Source of the DNA: Gymnothorax reevesii
Lineage: Eukaryota; Chordata; Actinopteri; Anguilliformes; Muraenidae
DNA: 64,000 nucleotides
Assembly (NCBI GenBank): GCA_029721435.1
Contig: CM056592.1
Span: 37,335,611 to 37,399,610, forward strand
Reading direction: 5' to 3'
A model generated the notes under the pieces. The model was not told the origin of the DNA. It searched no databases and saw only the letters and a program-made list of their open reading frames with translations. Position 1 is the first letter of the stretch. Every line of letters begins with the position of its first letter. This document shows, one piece after another, positions 1-11,440 of the stretch. Position numbers and translations under genes: made by a program.

Positions 1-104
1 AATGTAATTGAAGCATTTCTGTCATTTCTACAGTAGTTTACAAAGTTGATCAGAATATCTAGGAACATTAAATTAGTAATTCATCACTTCCTGTTTCCCT
101 GGGG

Positions 105-112
105 TATAAATA
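105..112 (+). promoter_or_regulatory. TATA box of the Tc1-like transposase
   Basis: TATAAATA lies about 42 bp before the transposase start codon. The minus-strand copy at 46358-47308 keeps the same block at the same distance, so it is a shared feature of the element family and a plausible core promoter. Confidence 0.55.
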
Positions 113-153
113 TGACGTGACACAGAGGCCATTTCTCTTATCCACTCTTCAAC

Positions 154-1125
154 ATGGGAAAGACAAAGGAACACACCATTCAAGTAAGGCAGATGTGTCT
201 CGACCTTCACAAGTCAGGCAATGGCTACAAGAAAATAGCCCCTCGCCTGCACCTGCCCATATCTACTGTCAGAGGAATCATTAAGAAGTTTAAAACAACT
301 GGAACAGTGGTAAACAAGCCTGGTCAAGGACGCAAGGTTATTTTGCCACCACGCACAAGGAGGAGGATGGTAAGAGAAATAAAAAGTTCTCCAAAGCTCA
401 TTGTTAAAGAATTGCAACCAATGGTAGCATCTTGGGGTCACAAAGTCTCCAAAACAACCATCTGGCGCAATCTACATGCCAACAAGCTGTTTGGGAGGCA
501 TGCATAGAAAAAACCTTTTCTCACTCACAATCATAAATGCAAACGTCTGGAGTTCGCTAAGTGGTACTCGGACTTCAACTGGGACCGTATGCTTTGGTCA
601 GATGAGATCAAAATAAAGTGTTTTTAGCCAAAAAGCTCTAAGTGGGTCTGGCGGAACACAAAAGATGAGTATGCAGAAAAGCACCTCATGCCCATTGTGA
701 AGTATGGGGGACAATCGGTGATGCTGTGGGCTTGTTTCTCTTCCAGAGGCCCTGGGAACCTTGTTAGGGTGCATGGTATCATGAACGCTTTGAAATACCA
801 AGACATTTTAAATCAAAATCTGGTGGTCTCTGCCCGAAAGCTGAAGATGGGTCGTCACTGGGTCTTTCAGCAGGATAATGACCCTAAACATGTGGCCAAA
901 TCTACACAGAAATGGTTCACCAGACACAGAATCAAGCTCCTCCCATGGCCAACTCAGTCCCCAGACCTCAACCCCATTGAAAACCTGTGGAGTGATCTGC
1001 AGAGGAGAGTGCAGAGGAGAGGACCCAGGTCGCTGGATGATTTGGAGAGATTGTGCAAAGAGGAATGGTCGAAGATCCCTCTTTCTGTATTCTCCCATCT
1101 TGTGAAACATTATAGGAGAAGATAA
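154..1125 (+). pseudogene. Tc1-like DD34E transposase, two in-frame stops
   Basis: A single frame runs from ATG at 154 to the stop at 1125, 323 codons plus stop, close to the usual ~340 residues for Tc1 transposases. It is interrupted only by TAG at 505-507 and TAG at 625-627; there is no frameshift. The N-terminal ~110 residues are the paired-like helix-turn-helix DNA-binding region (STVRGIIKKF, then a GRK-type basic stretch). The catalytic triad is visible: D in LWSDE, D in FQQDND and E in NPIEN, with 34 residues between the last two. Substitutions beside the first D (SDEIKIKCF instead of SDETKIELFG) add to the decay. A cut-and-paste transposase of this family would bind the IR/DR ends, but this copy cannot make a full protein without readthrough. 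Confidence 0.9.
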
Positions 1126-1395
1126 GGTGCTGTTTTGTTGGCAAAAGGGGTTTGTACAAAGTATTAAAATCAGGGGTGCTACTAATTGTGGCACACATGA
1201 TTTGATGTAAAATAATTATTTCTTTTTTTTTTTCCCCATTGGGATTTTTTTTCCTAACAAATAAATGCCCTTGAATTAAAGGTAGGATTTTCCTCTTTTT
1301 TTTATTGTGGTCCTATATTATTTAGAAAATAACTGAATTTATTAGAAGCTAAAGAACACATCTTAACCAGGGGTGCCAATAATTGCGGAGGGCAC

Positions 1396-1411
1396 TATAT
1401 ATATATATATT
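1396..1411. repeat. (TA)8 microsatellite abutting the Tc1 right end
   Basis: Eight TA dinucleotides follow directly after the outer terminal repeat. The TA target duplication is hidden within them. Confidence 0.85.
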
Positions 1412-2410
1412 TATGTAAATATTTAGCTGGCAATGAAAGGACACTGGGTATCAAAATGGTTGCTGTATAACGATAACACGTGGTCTCACAATAACTTTTT
1501 CAGTGTTGATTGGCTAAAAACAAAAGATGTGCTCCTTCAAAGACCTATTGACAAGTAGTGAACTACCATGGATTTTCTTTGCAAAGAAGCTGTCTTTTAG
1601 TCACAGCACCATTTGGTGAACAGGCAGAAAACACCAAAAAAAATTTTGAAAAGAGTGGCCTCCGGCCCTATTATTCAATTTAAAACTCAAAATCCACGTG
1701 GGCGAAATCAAAACAAAAGAAAGGCCTTTAAATTCAGAAATTAATGCCCAAAGACATAAAGGAAATGAGCCACTAATATCCAGAGCCCACAAAGATTTTC
1801 TTCTGAGCTCATCTTTCCCTGAGGTGTTACGCCTTGTTTTCTTTGGGCCACAGTTGAGGTGATTTTAAGTCATCACCGCCTTCGCCCAAACGTCAAAAAC
1901 ACAATGTAGGCTCATAACCATTGAGTTTTTGAGCACTCCATCAGAAATTTTTGTAAACTCTCATTACATCTATCTATAGATATTGAAAGCTGCTATGTGT
2001 TAGCCTTTCACCAGCTAACATGCAACCATGTGACCACTTGAACCCATGTCATCATTTTTGTCTTTTTAAAAGTGATTTTACCATCGTAAGCAAACAAGCC
2101 ACATAACCAACCATTTGTACACAGACAAAGTCAGTTATTTACCTGTTAAGTGTTCATTGTGTCTTTTGAAAGAGGTTTCTAAAATAACGGAGGCTCTCTT
2201 GATTTTACTAGCCAGAGCAGCAGCCTGAGCAGAGCTCTCAAGCAAATGCAAATTCGGCTCAAGCTCAGGGTAGTAAAATCAATACAGCTTCAATAGTACC
2301 CTACGTCATTTGTAGACAGAAAGGACGGTTTGCAAAACTGGAGGTGCTTATGTACTCAAAAAGTCGACAGAGGTGTCCAGATAATGTTTGAGGTGGAGTG
2401 CCCTGTTATA
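1412..2410. other. Unassigned intronic DNA
   Basis: AT-rich. I see no long coding frame, RNA gene or recognised repeat here. Confidence 0.5.
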
Positions 2411-4240
2411 CGGTGGCCCAGAAGGGTCACAACACCTGCAATCTTAGAAAACATCTGCAAATTCAGAAAGCACTTTCATTGATTTCACAACACATGAACT
2501 GCAAATGCCAAAACGCCTGCATATTCAGAAAACATCTGCAAATTCAGAAAACACTGTCATTGATTTCACAACACATGAACTGCAAATGCCAAAACGCCTG
2601 CATATTCAGAAAACATCTGCAAATTCAGAAAACACTGTCATTGATTTCACAACACATGAACTGCAAATGCCAAAACACCTGAATATTCAGAAAACACATG
2701 AAAACTTACAAAACACACGCAAACTCTTTAATGACAACAGAAATGTTTCCCAGGGGGGCCATAACCAGTGACGGACCCACACCCGGTTTCCGGTCCCGAC
2801 CAATCTATGCGAAGAAAATTGTTTCCGAAGACTTAACATGTTTGTTTAACGGACTTAGCGATGTCGGATACCACAGTGGTTTTATTTAATTTCAGTATAT
2901 TAAGGCAGTGTCCCCATAACGTATTGGTCCAATTAGATAACTGTTAAACGTTCTGCAGACTTTGTTAGCTGTAAACTAGCTGGCTAGCGTTTCTACATTG
3001 TTGTCCCAAGACGAGCCCACCGCACTACCATTTTTGAAAGTTATCACTGTCGCATAGTATGTATGTCAATTCTGATTTCATAGTGCAATTTCGTGCAGAT
3101 ACTAACACTTTGCCCGTTCTTTAGCACTATTCCCTCTCCTGCCAATTTTTTAAAATCACTCATGTTGACTTGTGAGACATGTGGTGATGGCACTAATGCT
3201 GCGATATTTGGATCGGTAGGTCGAGGTTGGGAACAACGTCATACCCAAGCAGGCTGCCTTCCATTATGTGAGTGGGAAAACTGACTTGGGGTCAGTGGTG
3301 CCTCATCTGACAAGGATAGCCTGTATTAGCTATTCTTAGCTATACTAGTTGATAACAACGCATTATTCAATATTTTTTAAGTGCTAACACCGGAGCAACA
3401 AGTCCGCCGATGAACTTTTTTAAGTTCTGCGTGTAACGTACGACTTATTAAATGAAACACAAATGACCCTAAATTGCAAATGCAGTTTATTGTCACAGGT
3501 TTCGCTTGCTGTTGATATATGGTGCAGCCATCTTCAATTCGGAAGTCGGCATTCGGGGTAGGTGAAGAATCTCCGACTTTCCGAGTTGAAAATCCTACTT
3601 AGGGGGGCGCTCGAATTGAAATTTCCGACTGGGAGCTCGGAGATCCCGACTTCCCAGTACAAATGGAACGCAGCATGAGCAGATACATGAGCGATTTAAA
3701 AAAATGGTAGTAGGGTCCGTAGCAGGAGAGGTAATAGCGCTAAAGAATGGGAAAAGTGTTCGTATCTGCACGAAATTGCACTATGAAAGGTGCGGTGCGC
3801 TCGTCTTGGGACAGCAATGTAGAAACGCTAGCCAGCTAGTTTACAGCTAACAAAGTTTGCAGAACGTTTAACAATTATCTAGGTGGACTAATTCGTAATG
3901 TGGACACTGCCTTAATATGATGAAATTAAACAAAACCACGGTGGTCCATTAAAAGAACGCGTAACTCTTCGGAAATTTTCTTCGCATGGATCGTGTTGGA
4001 CCAGCAACCGTATTTGGGTCCGTCACTGATTATGGTCCCCCCGGGAAATATGTCCATTGTCATTACAGAGTTTGCATGTGTTTTGTGAGTTTGCATGTGT
4101 TTTCTGAATATGCAGGTGTTTTGGCATTTGCGGTTCATGTGTTGTGAAATCGATGAAAGTGTTTTCTGAATTTGCTGATGTTTTCTGAGTTTGCAGGTGT
4201 TGTGGCATCTGCAGGTGTTATGACCCTTCTGGGCCCCCGT
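2411..4240. mobile_element. Foldback / long-inverted-repeat DNA transposon
   Basis: About 1.83 kb with two long inverted arms: left 2411-3177, right 3686-4240 reverse-complemented. Terminal sequence CGG(T/G)GGCCCAGAAGGGTCA is shared by both ends with one mismatch. A TA dinucleotide flanks each side (2409-2410 and 4240-4241), suggesting a TA target duplication. The arms share many blocks, for example a GTAAACTAGCTGGCTAGCG segment near 2970 and near 3830, but differ by small indels and by two extra 81-bp units in the left arm. The central ~500 bp has no transposase. It contains GACTTTCCGAGTTGAAA-type sequence that itself looks semi-palindromic. The superfamily is not recognised; a TA duplication would fit Tc1/mariner or ISL2EU-like elements. 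Confidence 0.75.
2452..2694 (+). repeat. 81-bp minisatellite, three units, in the left foldback arm
   Basis: CATCTGCAAATTCAGAAA recurs at 2452, 2533 and 2614, an exact 81-bp period with few mismatches. The right arm carries only one equivalent unit, so the array expanded on one side. Because 81 is a multiple of three, the array reads through as a 27-residue periodic peptide. I regard that as a by-product, not a gene. Confidence 0.85.
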
Positions 4241-4241
4241 A

Positions 4242-5296
4242 CCATTAAGCACAGTGTCCAACACTATTTATTCGTAAGATCCAATGTTAACAGGCAATCC
4301 ATCCCAGAGCTAAACATCTCATGAAGCACAACAAAGTCCATTATGAAAATGCAAACAATACTTAATACTTTTTAACAATTTTTGTTTTATTCTTTAGTGA
4401 TTCAAAATGGTTTGCACTGTCAATTCAAGTAAATTTAGCAATTTTCTAAACAAAATTACGGATTTGAAGTTGGGTTGACTTCTTTGATTTGGCAGCCTAA
4501 AACGTCGTGGAATAATAAATCTTGCAGCCATTTTTACAGTGCGCAGTCTCGAAGAGAGGGCTGTCTAATGCTGAGACACTTGCTATGTTTTCTGAAAGAA
4601 CAGTGACTCTTACTGGCAGTCAATGGAGCCTTCAGTCGCCTTTGTTTTCTCAATAAACAGGAGCGCTTCAGGCTGATAAAACAATATTCTATTTGGCATA
4701 AACTCGCTTGGTTTATTACTGTATGTTGCACGTGAAGGAGAAATAAGAGTGTGATCACGGAGAGAGCGATCCCTGCCGACAACACGCTGGTTAACAGTGT
4801 ACTAAATAACTAGCTGTACACAGTCTATGCACTATTTACAGAACTGCATTTATGAATTAAGATGATTCATATTCAAGTTTATTTTGGGAAGATTTATTGT
4901 CCTTAATAAATGCTCTGAGTTGTATTCTTACAGTGCGATTCTCCGTGGCGAGTAAGCATTCGCAGGGAGTGCACTATAAAATTGAAACACTGCGGTTTAT
5001 GTACCATGGAATAGAGTCTACCAGGAGAAAAAACTCTGTGGGAGAAAATCAATCAAATGCTTTGTTTATGGATGTTAAAAAATGATCTGGCATCATTCCT
5101 GAATGTCCCATTCATACTTGACTGAGTTCAGTTCAGTTGACTGAGTACACTATATATAAGTGTCATGCTCCTTTAACAATGAAAGAACGCTCAAGCAATT
5201 CAACCCTGGGCAGAAAACATAAGCTGATGTTAAGCTGTATGTTTAATACAAGGTTGAAGACAGACACTGAGTGCCAGGTCAAAATATTCTCAACTC
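4242..5296. other. Unassigned intronic DNA
   Basis: No repeat family, RNA gene or convincing exon recognised. Confidence 0.45.
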
Positions 5297-5516
5297 CGAC
5301 TCCTCATATAGTGACGCTACCTGACCAAGCGTCAATACATGACGAGAAAGGGGGCTTTTAGCATCCTTATTATGGTTGGAGTTCGGGTTAAGTGTTAGGG
5401 GTTGGGGGTAGGGTTGGTTTTAAACTGGCGTCAAATAAGCACCCCAAAAGCCTCCTGTTACGTCGAATATCAATGCTTGGTCAGGTCACCATGTGGCGCG
5501 TCAGGAGGAGACTGGG
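5297..5516. mobile_element. Palindromic MITE with telomere-like G-rich centre, copy A
   Basis: Inverted ends share a CTGACCAAGCGTCAAT-type core: left near 5320-5336, right reverse-complemented near 5470-5487. The middle is a TTAGGG-like run (gggttaagtgttaggggttg...). A second copy lies at 22281-22512 with the same ends and the same centre, so this is a dispersed family. No coding capacity. Confidence 0.7.
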
Positions 5517-8329
5517 CTCACCAGGTGATACGTTGCCCTTATTGTCGAGGTATCATCAGTTGTCACCAAAGAAGTAATCAGAACTTTCCACTGCTAAATT
5601 AGTCAACAAACTTCAGCGCAACTAAATATTGAATTACAAGCAATGAAGCGGAATTAGCTTCAGTTATTAGTTCAGGAAATCAGGTTCCATTCTCTATGGC
5701 CAGGGGTAATTGCACAGTCCTGCACGGCAATCCAGTTAATTCAGTGTATCTAAATTAAATCACATGAAATACTTTTCTTAACTGAGACAATGCACAAACT
5801 CAGTCAATCATTACATGAACTGGGAGACATATATTTTTGATTCTACAAAAAACACTTATCTTTCTAAACTGAAATAAAAATTGACCATGGGTTCAAAACA
5901 CTAGCTTTCTAGTCACCAAACCCACACTCCTCCTCACAGCGAACTGGTTATCAGCTGAAAATGGATGGCCAACAAAAAAACACACGATGTATGTTGTTGA
6001 TTAAATGAAGTTGCTATATGACAAGCTTTGGCTGTCAACATGATGTATTCATCCTTATTAACACAAAGCAGTATAAATATTCAAGTTTTTTTTATGCAGT
6101 TTCCATGTTTCCAATATATATTTAATCCTCTATCACATTAAAGTTATATCAGGGCTTTAACACAAAGTTGCTTTGAAAAATGACAGCCCTAGCGTGATGA
6201 TTACAGGCGCTATTAAGTGAGCCAGGATTAAATAATATTGAAAAGTTGGTCAGCTAAAAGCCCATCACATATAAAAAGTGCACTCTCAGCTCATGCATAT
6301 ATACATGCAGCATATCGGTGACTGACATTATAGAGACGGCCCGCTGCACCGAGACGCAAGCTCAGTGTTGATTGTTGGGAAAACGGGAGCACTCTCGATG
6401 CGAAGAAGGGAGAAAGGGTGAGGTTAGTGTCAGCCTTTACAATGCATTTGACGTACAAGGTGTTGTGACTGGTCTTTCATCAGTGATGGCCCAAGGCTTC
6501 CCCGCTGTTCTCTGTTTCCATTCATCTCCTCATATATCCATCACTACCGCGAACACAACCCATTTCTCATCCTGCCATTTACCTCCGTATTGATCTCCGT
6601 GTCCCCCTCCATCACAGGTTGAGGTTACTATCAGGACAACATCGACTGCTGGGCTAATTTGAGAGAACTGAATACCGGTCACCGCAACCACAAAACGGCA
6701 AAATTATTACGATAACTATTATGTCAGGCAACCAGCCTCAATCTTCTCCTTAAAAATGATGGAAAAGTTTGCCGTGCCATTAGCCTTCTAAGAAGCCCCA
6801 AGTAGTAATTGCAAGGGTCCAAGTACTTGTGAATCTGACTTGCGAATAAATAGAGCACTTGAAAAGTGCATTGTCTTGGTCGGTTCCATTAAATAATCGT
6901 TAAAGCACTTATCTAAAATACTGATCGTTTTAAAGAGAGAAACTTGCAATTTATCTCAATAAAAATCGTAGTGTCATTTAATCTTGCTGGTATGCCTTTT
7001 TATGAATCTTTTTCAAGGGCAACAGAAAAATTCTGGATCCGAGTATATGAGGTTACACCAAGATAAAATTTTACTTCCATTGAAAAAATGGTGTGACAGA
7101 AAATGATAGCTGCCACGACAATAAACAGAGGGAATTAACATGGATAAGGAATAGAGATTAGTACAGTTTTAAAGTGAGGGCAAACAGGTCTTACTACTTC
7201 CAGTACAGGAGCACTCTCTCACAAGCACCTGCTAACCCCGCATTCATACGATGAGCAATTTGGTTGCCCGGTTGCAAGAAATTAATTTTCTCAGGATGCA
7301 TCAGCGATCCTGCAATGGGGAAACTGAGCTATGAAAGCTGCTTGATAAATGTTGCCCACAGTTCAACTGCACTCGGCAACATACAAGCTAAATTTTGAGC
7401 TTTTTATTTTGCTAACTTTGCTCCATTTTGTGAATAACTGTCCTTCCCAGCACAGTAAAAGAGAAATGGCTCATGGTCATGAGTAAAGGACTCTATTTTT
7501 GTGCCTTTGCAAATGTAAATGCCTGCGGTGGTAACGCTATGAGCAGTTTTGTCTATCGCAAACAGCATATTTTTTTCGAGTTCGCTCAGTTTGGTAATTT
7601 CCTGTTCTGGGATAAAGGCGTTTGCATCACGTCGGGTTGGACAGCACATTAGAGGGTGTGTCAATGCAAAAAACATTGTGCCGCAGACCTGCTTTGCATT
7701 TTGACTCACTCTGTTCACCATTTAATGCAAAAGCTGTTGCTCTGTGATGGTCTCTTGGGATTGAATCCAAGCCTGCAAAGCTGTTTGCAAATAAATGCTG
7801 ATTGTTCATACTGGTTCCTTCTATTATTAATTCTTAGTTTCGTTATACTGTATACCCCATTCAAAATGCCCTCAAAATGGTGGTGATGCCAAATGTTAAG
7901 GGGAGGGTGAAGGAGTATTTTTCCATGTGAATATTTTCTGTGTGGGGAGGTACAACAAATAATCAATTGTAGTCTTGCCCTTGTTTTAGTACCTCAAGTG
8001 CAGTTTTGCATGCAGCTTAAATGACTTCCATTTTCTTGTACAAAACACAGTTCTTGGTGAATTGACCTACTCTAGCCATCCCCAAAACCCTTCCATGCTT
8101 TGCTGTTTCTTGCGTCCCTCTTCATATCACTGATCCGTTTGCAAAACTGAAACGTGATTCTCAGAGGACTGAAGGAGGCAGCGGTAACACCAGCTAGGTG
8201 CATGTTCTTTACTTGACAAAAATCGCCAGTTTACGATTTTTGATGCATTAATGGTGGCTCATAACAGATGCAATAACAGTGGCTGATCTGACTGGCAAAC
8301 CAAACCTCTACCGCACACACTGATGATAA
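5517..8329. other. Unassigned AT-rich intronic DNA
   Basis: Only short chance open frames. There is no recognised repeat, tRNA or exon. Confidence 0.4.
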
Positions 8330-8660
8330 ATATGTCTTTCATGTATTCATCTTCTATACCTGCTTATTCCTCACTAGGGTCACGGGGCGAACTGGAGCCT
8401 ATCCCAGCTGACCACGGGCAAAGGCAGGGACCCACCCTGAACAGGTTGCCAATCCATCGCAGGGCGCACACACCATTCTTGGACCATCACACTCATACCA
8501 ATTAACCTGATATGCATGTCTATGGACTGTGGGAGGATACCGGAGAACCCGGAGAAAACCCACCCGAACATGGGGAGAACATGCAAACTCCACAGAGAAA
8601 GGCCCCAGGCCGGATTCGAACCCACAACCACAGGTGTGTTATCTCTTCCAATCACAAAAT
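8330..8660 (-). mobile_element. tRNA-derived SINE (5'-truncated head), copy 1
   Basis: Read on the minus strand it starts near a perfect Pol III B box, GGTTCGAATCC (about 8614-8624). It continues through the typical fish tail (GGAGTTTGCATGTTCTCCCC, then ACAGTCCATAGACATGCAT) and ends near 8330 in the TCTATACC..GCTTATTCC block. The A box that should precede the B box is not recognisable. The tail resembles the 3' end of an RTE-type LINE, which would supply reverse transcriptase; that link is from general knowledge of fish SINE/LINE pairs. Confidence 0.75.
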
Positions 8661-9962
8661 CACCGGAATGGAGTCAAACGCGCAGTTTTGATGTGGAATA
8701 CCATTCGCACTTATGTTTTTGTTCGGGCCCCGCAAATGCAATTACAGAAAAGAAAAAAAAAACTTCAGGGACAGGAGCCAAAAAAGGTACTTGATTGGTA
8801 GTTGCTGGCCACAGACAACAATCCCAAATAATACATTGAAAGCAAGTTTTACAATACTTTTTTGGTAATCTTTTTGGTAAAGATAGCCAGCCAGCTTGCA
8901 ATTGAGTAATAAAAGTTAATTTAATGATCTACTTTCATTGGGACAAATGAAAACTGATCACTCATTTGATTAAAAATTAGAGATATGTCCAGATCAAGCT
9001 ATGGTGTCCTTACATTTCAATAGAAATGTAAATTATGTATGGTAAACACTCGTCTTTTTATGTAGCAGCGCGAGACCACCAAGAATAATGCATTGTGAAG
9101 ATCTTGCCCCTCCTTCAGCCTCGTGCACTTGAATGACCCATCTAAAATTGCTTATAGTGTGAATGCAGGTCTAGGCTGCTGACCGGAAATAAACTGTTGC
9201 AACAGGCCACATTCCTTCACGGACAGTGAGCCTCTCGCCTATATTTCACTCTTCAGGGAAAGCTAATAAAACTGCGGCAACTCAGGAGAAGATTCACACT
9301 GGTCTATTTAGATGTTTTGCAAAATAAAAATAAGGACAAACTCTGACGCTATGGAATACTCCGCTCTGCATCAAAACATCAAACACTGTTTATTGATGAC
9401 TTTTCTGAGCAGAAAAGCAGTAAGGGGAATACACTGCTCTGAATTGTCGAGAGATCTTACTCACTGATATATTTACCAAGTTAAATCTTACTTAATTTGC
9501 ACAATTCTTTACTCTTAAAAAAACCGTTGGATTCAATAACAGAGCTCCACGCGCAGGCACTCGCATGAGAGGATTGAGCACACCGAGACTGACCTTCTGA
9601 GAAAGACAGGAATCGATGGAATCGGAGGAGGTCGCTGGAGCAGACCAAAGCTCATGCATCGCATTGCCAGAACATTTGTTCTCTAATTTGAAACTTTGTG
9701 TGGGCTTTCATCGAGGGCCATGAATCAAAGGGAAGTCAGACTGCTGAAAGACCCTCAAGCCAAGATATATGAATGTAAATGAAACTAAATTTCGAGTCGC
9801 ATTTCCCCGCACCCAAAAAAATTGAAATACTGCGGATATTGCGCGCTGAGGCTGCATACTAATGGAAAACTGCACAGCTTCATCCGATGTTATTGAACCC
9901 ATGGGTTCACACGCTGGATGTAACCCCAAACTGACAGAAACTTTTGAAATTTGCCGACGTTA
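8661..9962. other. Unassigned intronic DNA
   Basis: No recognised gene or repeat. Confidence 0.4.
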
Positions 9963-10002
9963 CAAACACACACACACACACACACACACCAACACACACA
10001 TA
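9963..10002. repeat. (CA)n microsatellite
   Basis: About 12 CA repeats, a short interruption, then five more. Confidence 0.9.
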
Positions 10003-10678
10003 AAAAACAAACAAACAATACAATAAATGCAAAAACTCAACTTCTGCTGAACACCATAAAGATGAAACAACTAAGTTGTTTAAAACATCTTCGGCCGAAG
10101 TTTCGTTGGGGATATGGCCGAGTTGGATTGATATTCAACAAGAAATGAAACAAAAACACAATATTCTGCTGTCCTGTAAATTTCTTTACATTTTACTTGT
10201 GCACTGAGGTTCACTACTAACTGTCTGCTTGGTCTTTTTGGAATAAGCGCAGTCTCCAGTTTCGGGCGATATCCAATTTTGAGTGAAGCAAATCTTTTTT
10301 CAGCAGCATTCAAACTTGTCATTCATATATCCTTGATGTTCCGGGGCTTCCACAACTAACAGAAAGAAATTTTTAACTACAAATGGTTTTTTTCAAAAAT
10401 AATTTGGCCTGAATATTAACAAACGTTTCAGAGGCCTGAGGCCCTACCTCCGCGGAAAAAGATACAACAAATTTGCCACCGTGTACATTACACGCCCATT
10501 TTAATTGACAATGATTATGTGAAGCTATTCCGGGCCCCACACCCGGTCCGTTGAGAGCAAAGGGTTAACATTTAGGGCAGTTATTTTACACACACAACAT
10601 TTTGTTATACAGATTACTAAATGAACCCGACCAAGGAAGATGGCCTCTCTATCCGTTGCGGTGAATTCTCATATCAAG

Positions 10679-10704
10679 AGAATAAATAAATAAATAAATA
10701 AATA
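10679..10704. repeat. (AAAT)n microsatellite
   Basis: Roughly six perfect tetranucleotide units. Confidence 0.9.
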
Positions 10705-10994
10705 TGGCTGCTTCTAATTATGAAATACACAGCAAGGGAACCGCAGAGCAACAGATCATCGGTAAACCTAATCAGGACTTTTCCATCGACGAGAGAGAAA
10801 GTGATTACAGAGTGAATGTTAATTTGATTAGATTTTTGGTGAAGGTGAAATGGTACCAGTCATACTCCTGTGCTACGCCACAAGGACCACTGGGTACGAG
10901 AGGGGGAAACAATGAAGTTGTCCACAAAAATATATGGCCTCAATCAGCCTACAATCTCTAATACTCAGCATGGCTACGGTTAATGAATGGCCAA

Positions 10995-11229
10995 ATGTGT
11001 GCAGGACTAGGAAAAGGGGTCCCTTGGGATTTTTTTGCATTCTGAGATTAACGGATGTCTCAGTGATATCCCAGCACTACTGTACTGTCAATTTACAACA
11101 CTTCGCTGTGCAAAAATTCCCCCAATTTTTTTTAATCAAAACGAAAAACTTGGATCACTCTTTGATTTAGTAGGAAAAATCTACATTTTCATAAAATGAC
11201 CCAAGTGACCCCTTTTCCTAGTCCTCACA
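10995..11229. mobile_element. MITE with AGGACTAGGAAAAGGGG terminal inverted repeats
   Basis: The left end GTGTGCAGGACTAGGAAAAG is matched in reverse complement at 11204-11229, with one extra base. Agreement continues through GGGGTC.CTTGGG, about 28 bp. AAAT flanks both ends, a possible short target duplication. There is no coding capacity. It lies 7-8 bp from the TTAA MITE that follows. Confidence 0.65.
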
Positions 11230-11236
11230 CAAATAA

Positions 11237-11440
11237 TTAACCCCGAGAGCGCTAAATGCAGCTATTGCTGCTCAAATATCAGAAACAAAGCTGTTGAAAA
11301 CCTATCATGCGGCAACTCGTTTAAAAGAGCTCCCGCAGGGGAGCTCCTTTAAACAAGTTGCCGCATGATAGGTCTTCAACAGAACACGATAATTAAATTT
11401 ATATTTTTTAAAAATTTTATTTCAGCGCTCTAAGGGTTAA
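11237..11440. mobile_element. TTAA palindromic MITE (piggyBac-like), copy 1
   Basis: Bounded by TTAA on both sides, with ends TTAACCCCGAGAGCGCTAAA and, at the right, CAGCGCTCTAAGGGTTAA. The centre (about 11290-11385) is a near-perfect palindrome: TTGAAAACCTATCATG.GGCAACT..TTTAAA.GAGCTC and its inverse. TTAA duplication plus a CCC start matches the piggyBac superfamily signature; no transposase is present. Sister copies are at 13900, 28152 and 35020. Confidence 0.75.

Larger units (their letters stand above)
1..1395 (+). mobile_element. Tc1-like element, IR/DR type, 5' end cut by the window edge
   Basis: The right end carries two copies of a GGGGTGC..TAATTG.GG motif about 197 bp apart: an inner one near 1167-1195 and an outer one near 1364-1395. 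This is the inverted-repeat/direct-repeat arrangement of Sleeping Beauty-type elements. The outer copy stops at a TA that merges into a (TA)n run, consistent with TA target choice. The left inverted repeat lies before base 1; comparison with the copy at 46358-47308 puts its inner repeat just upstream of the window. The body encodes a broken transposase (separate entry). Confidence 0.9.

Noticed and set aside
2401..2700. Regularly spaced repeats resembling a CRISPR array
   Set aside because: Units are contiguous 81-mers without distinct spacers, in a vertebrate intron.
2398..2771. Two long overlapping frames giving 27-residue repeats
   Set aside because: They are products of the 81-bp minisatellite in a foldback arm; the other arm gives different peptides.
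8614..8624. Perfect Pol III B box suggesting a tRNA gene
   Set aside because: No cloverleaf arms or A box; the following sequence is the SINE tail.
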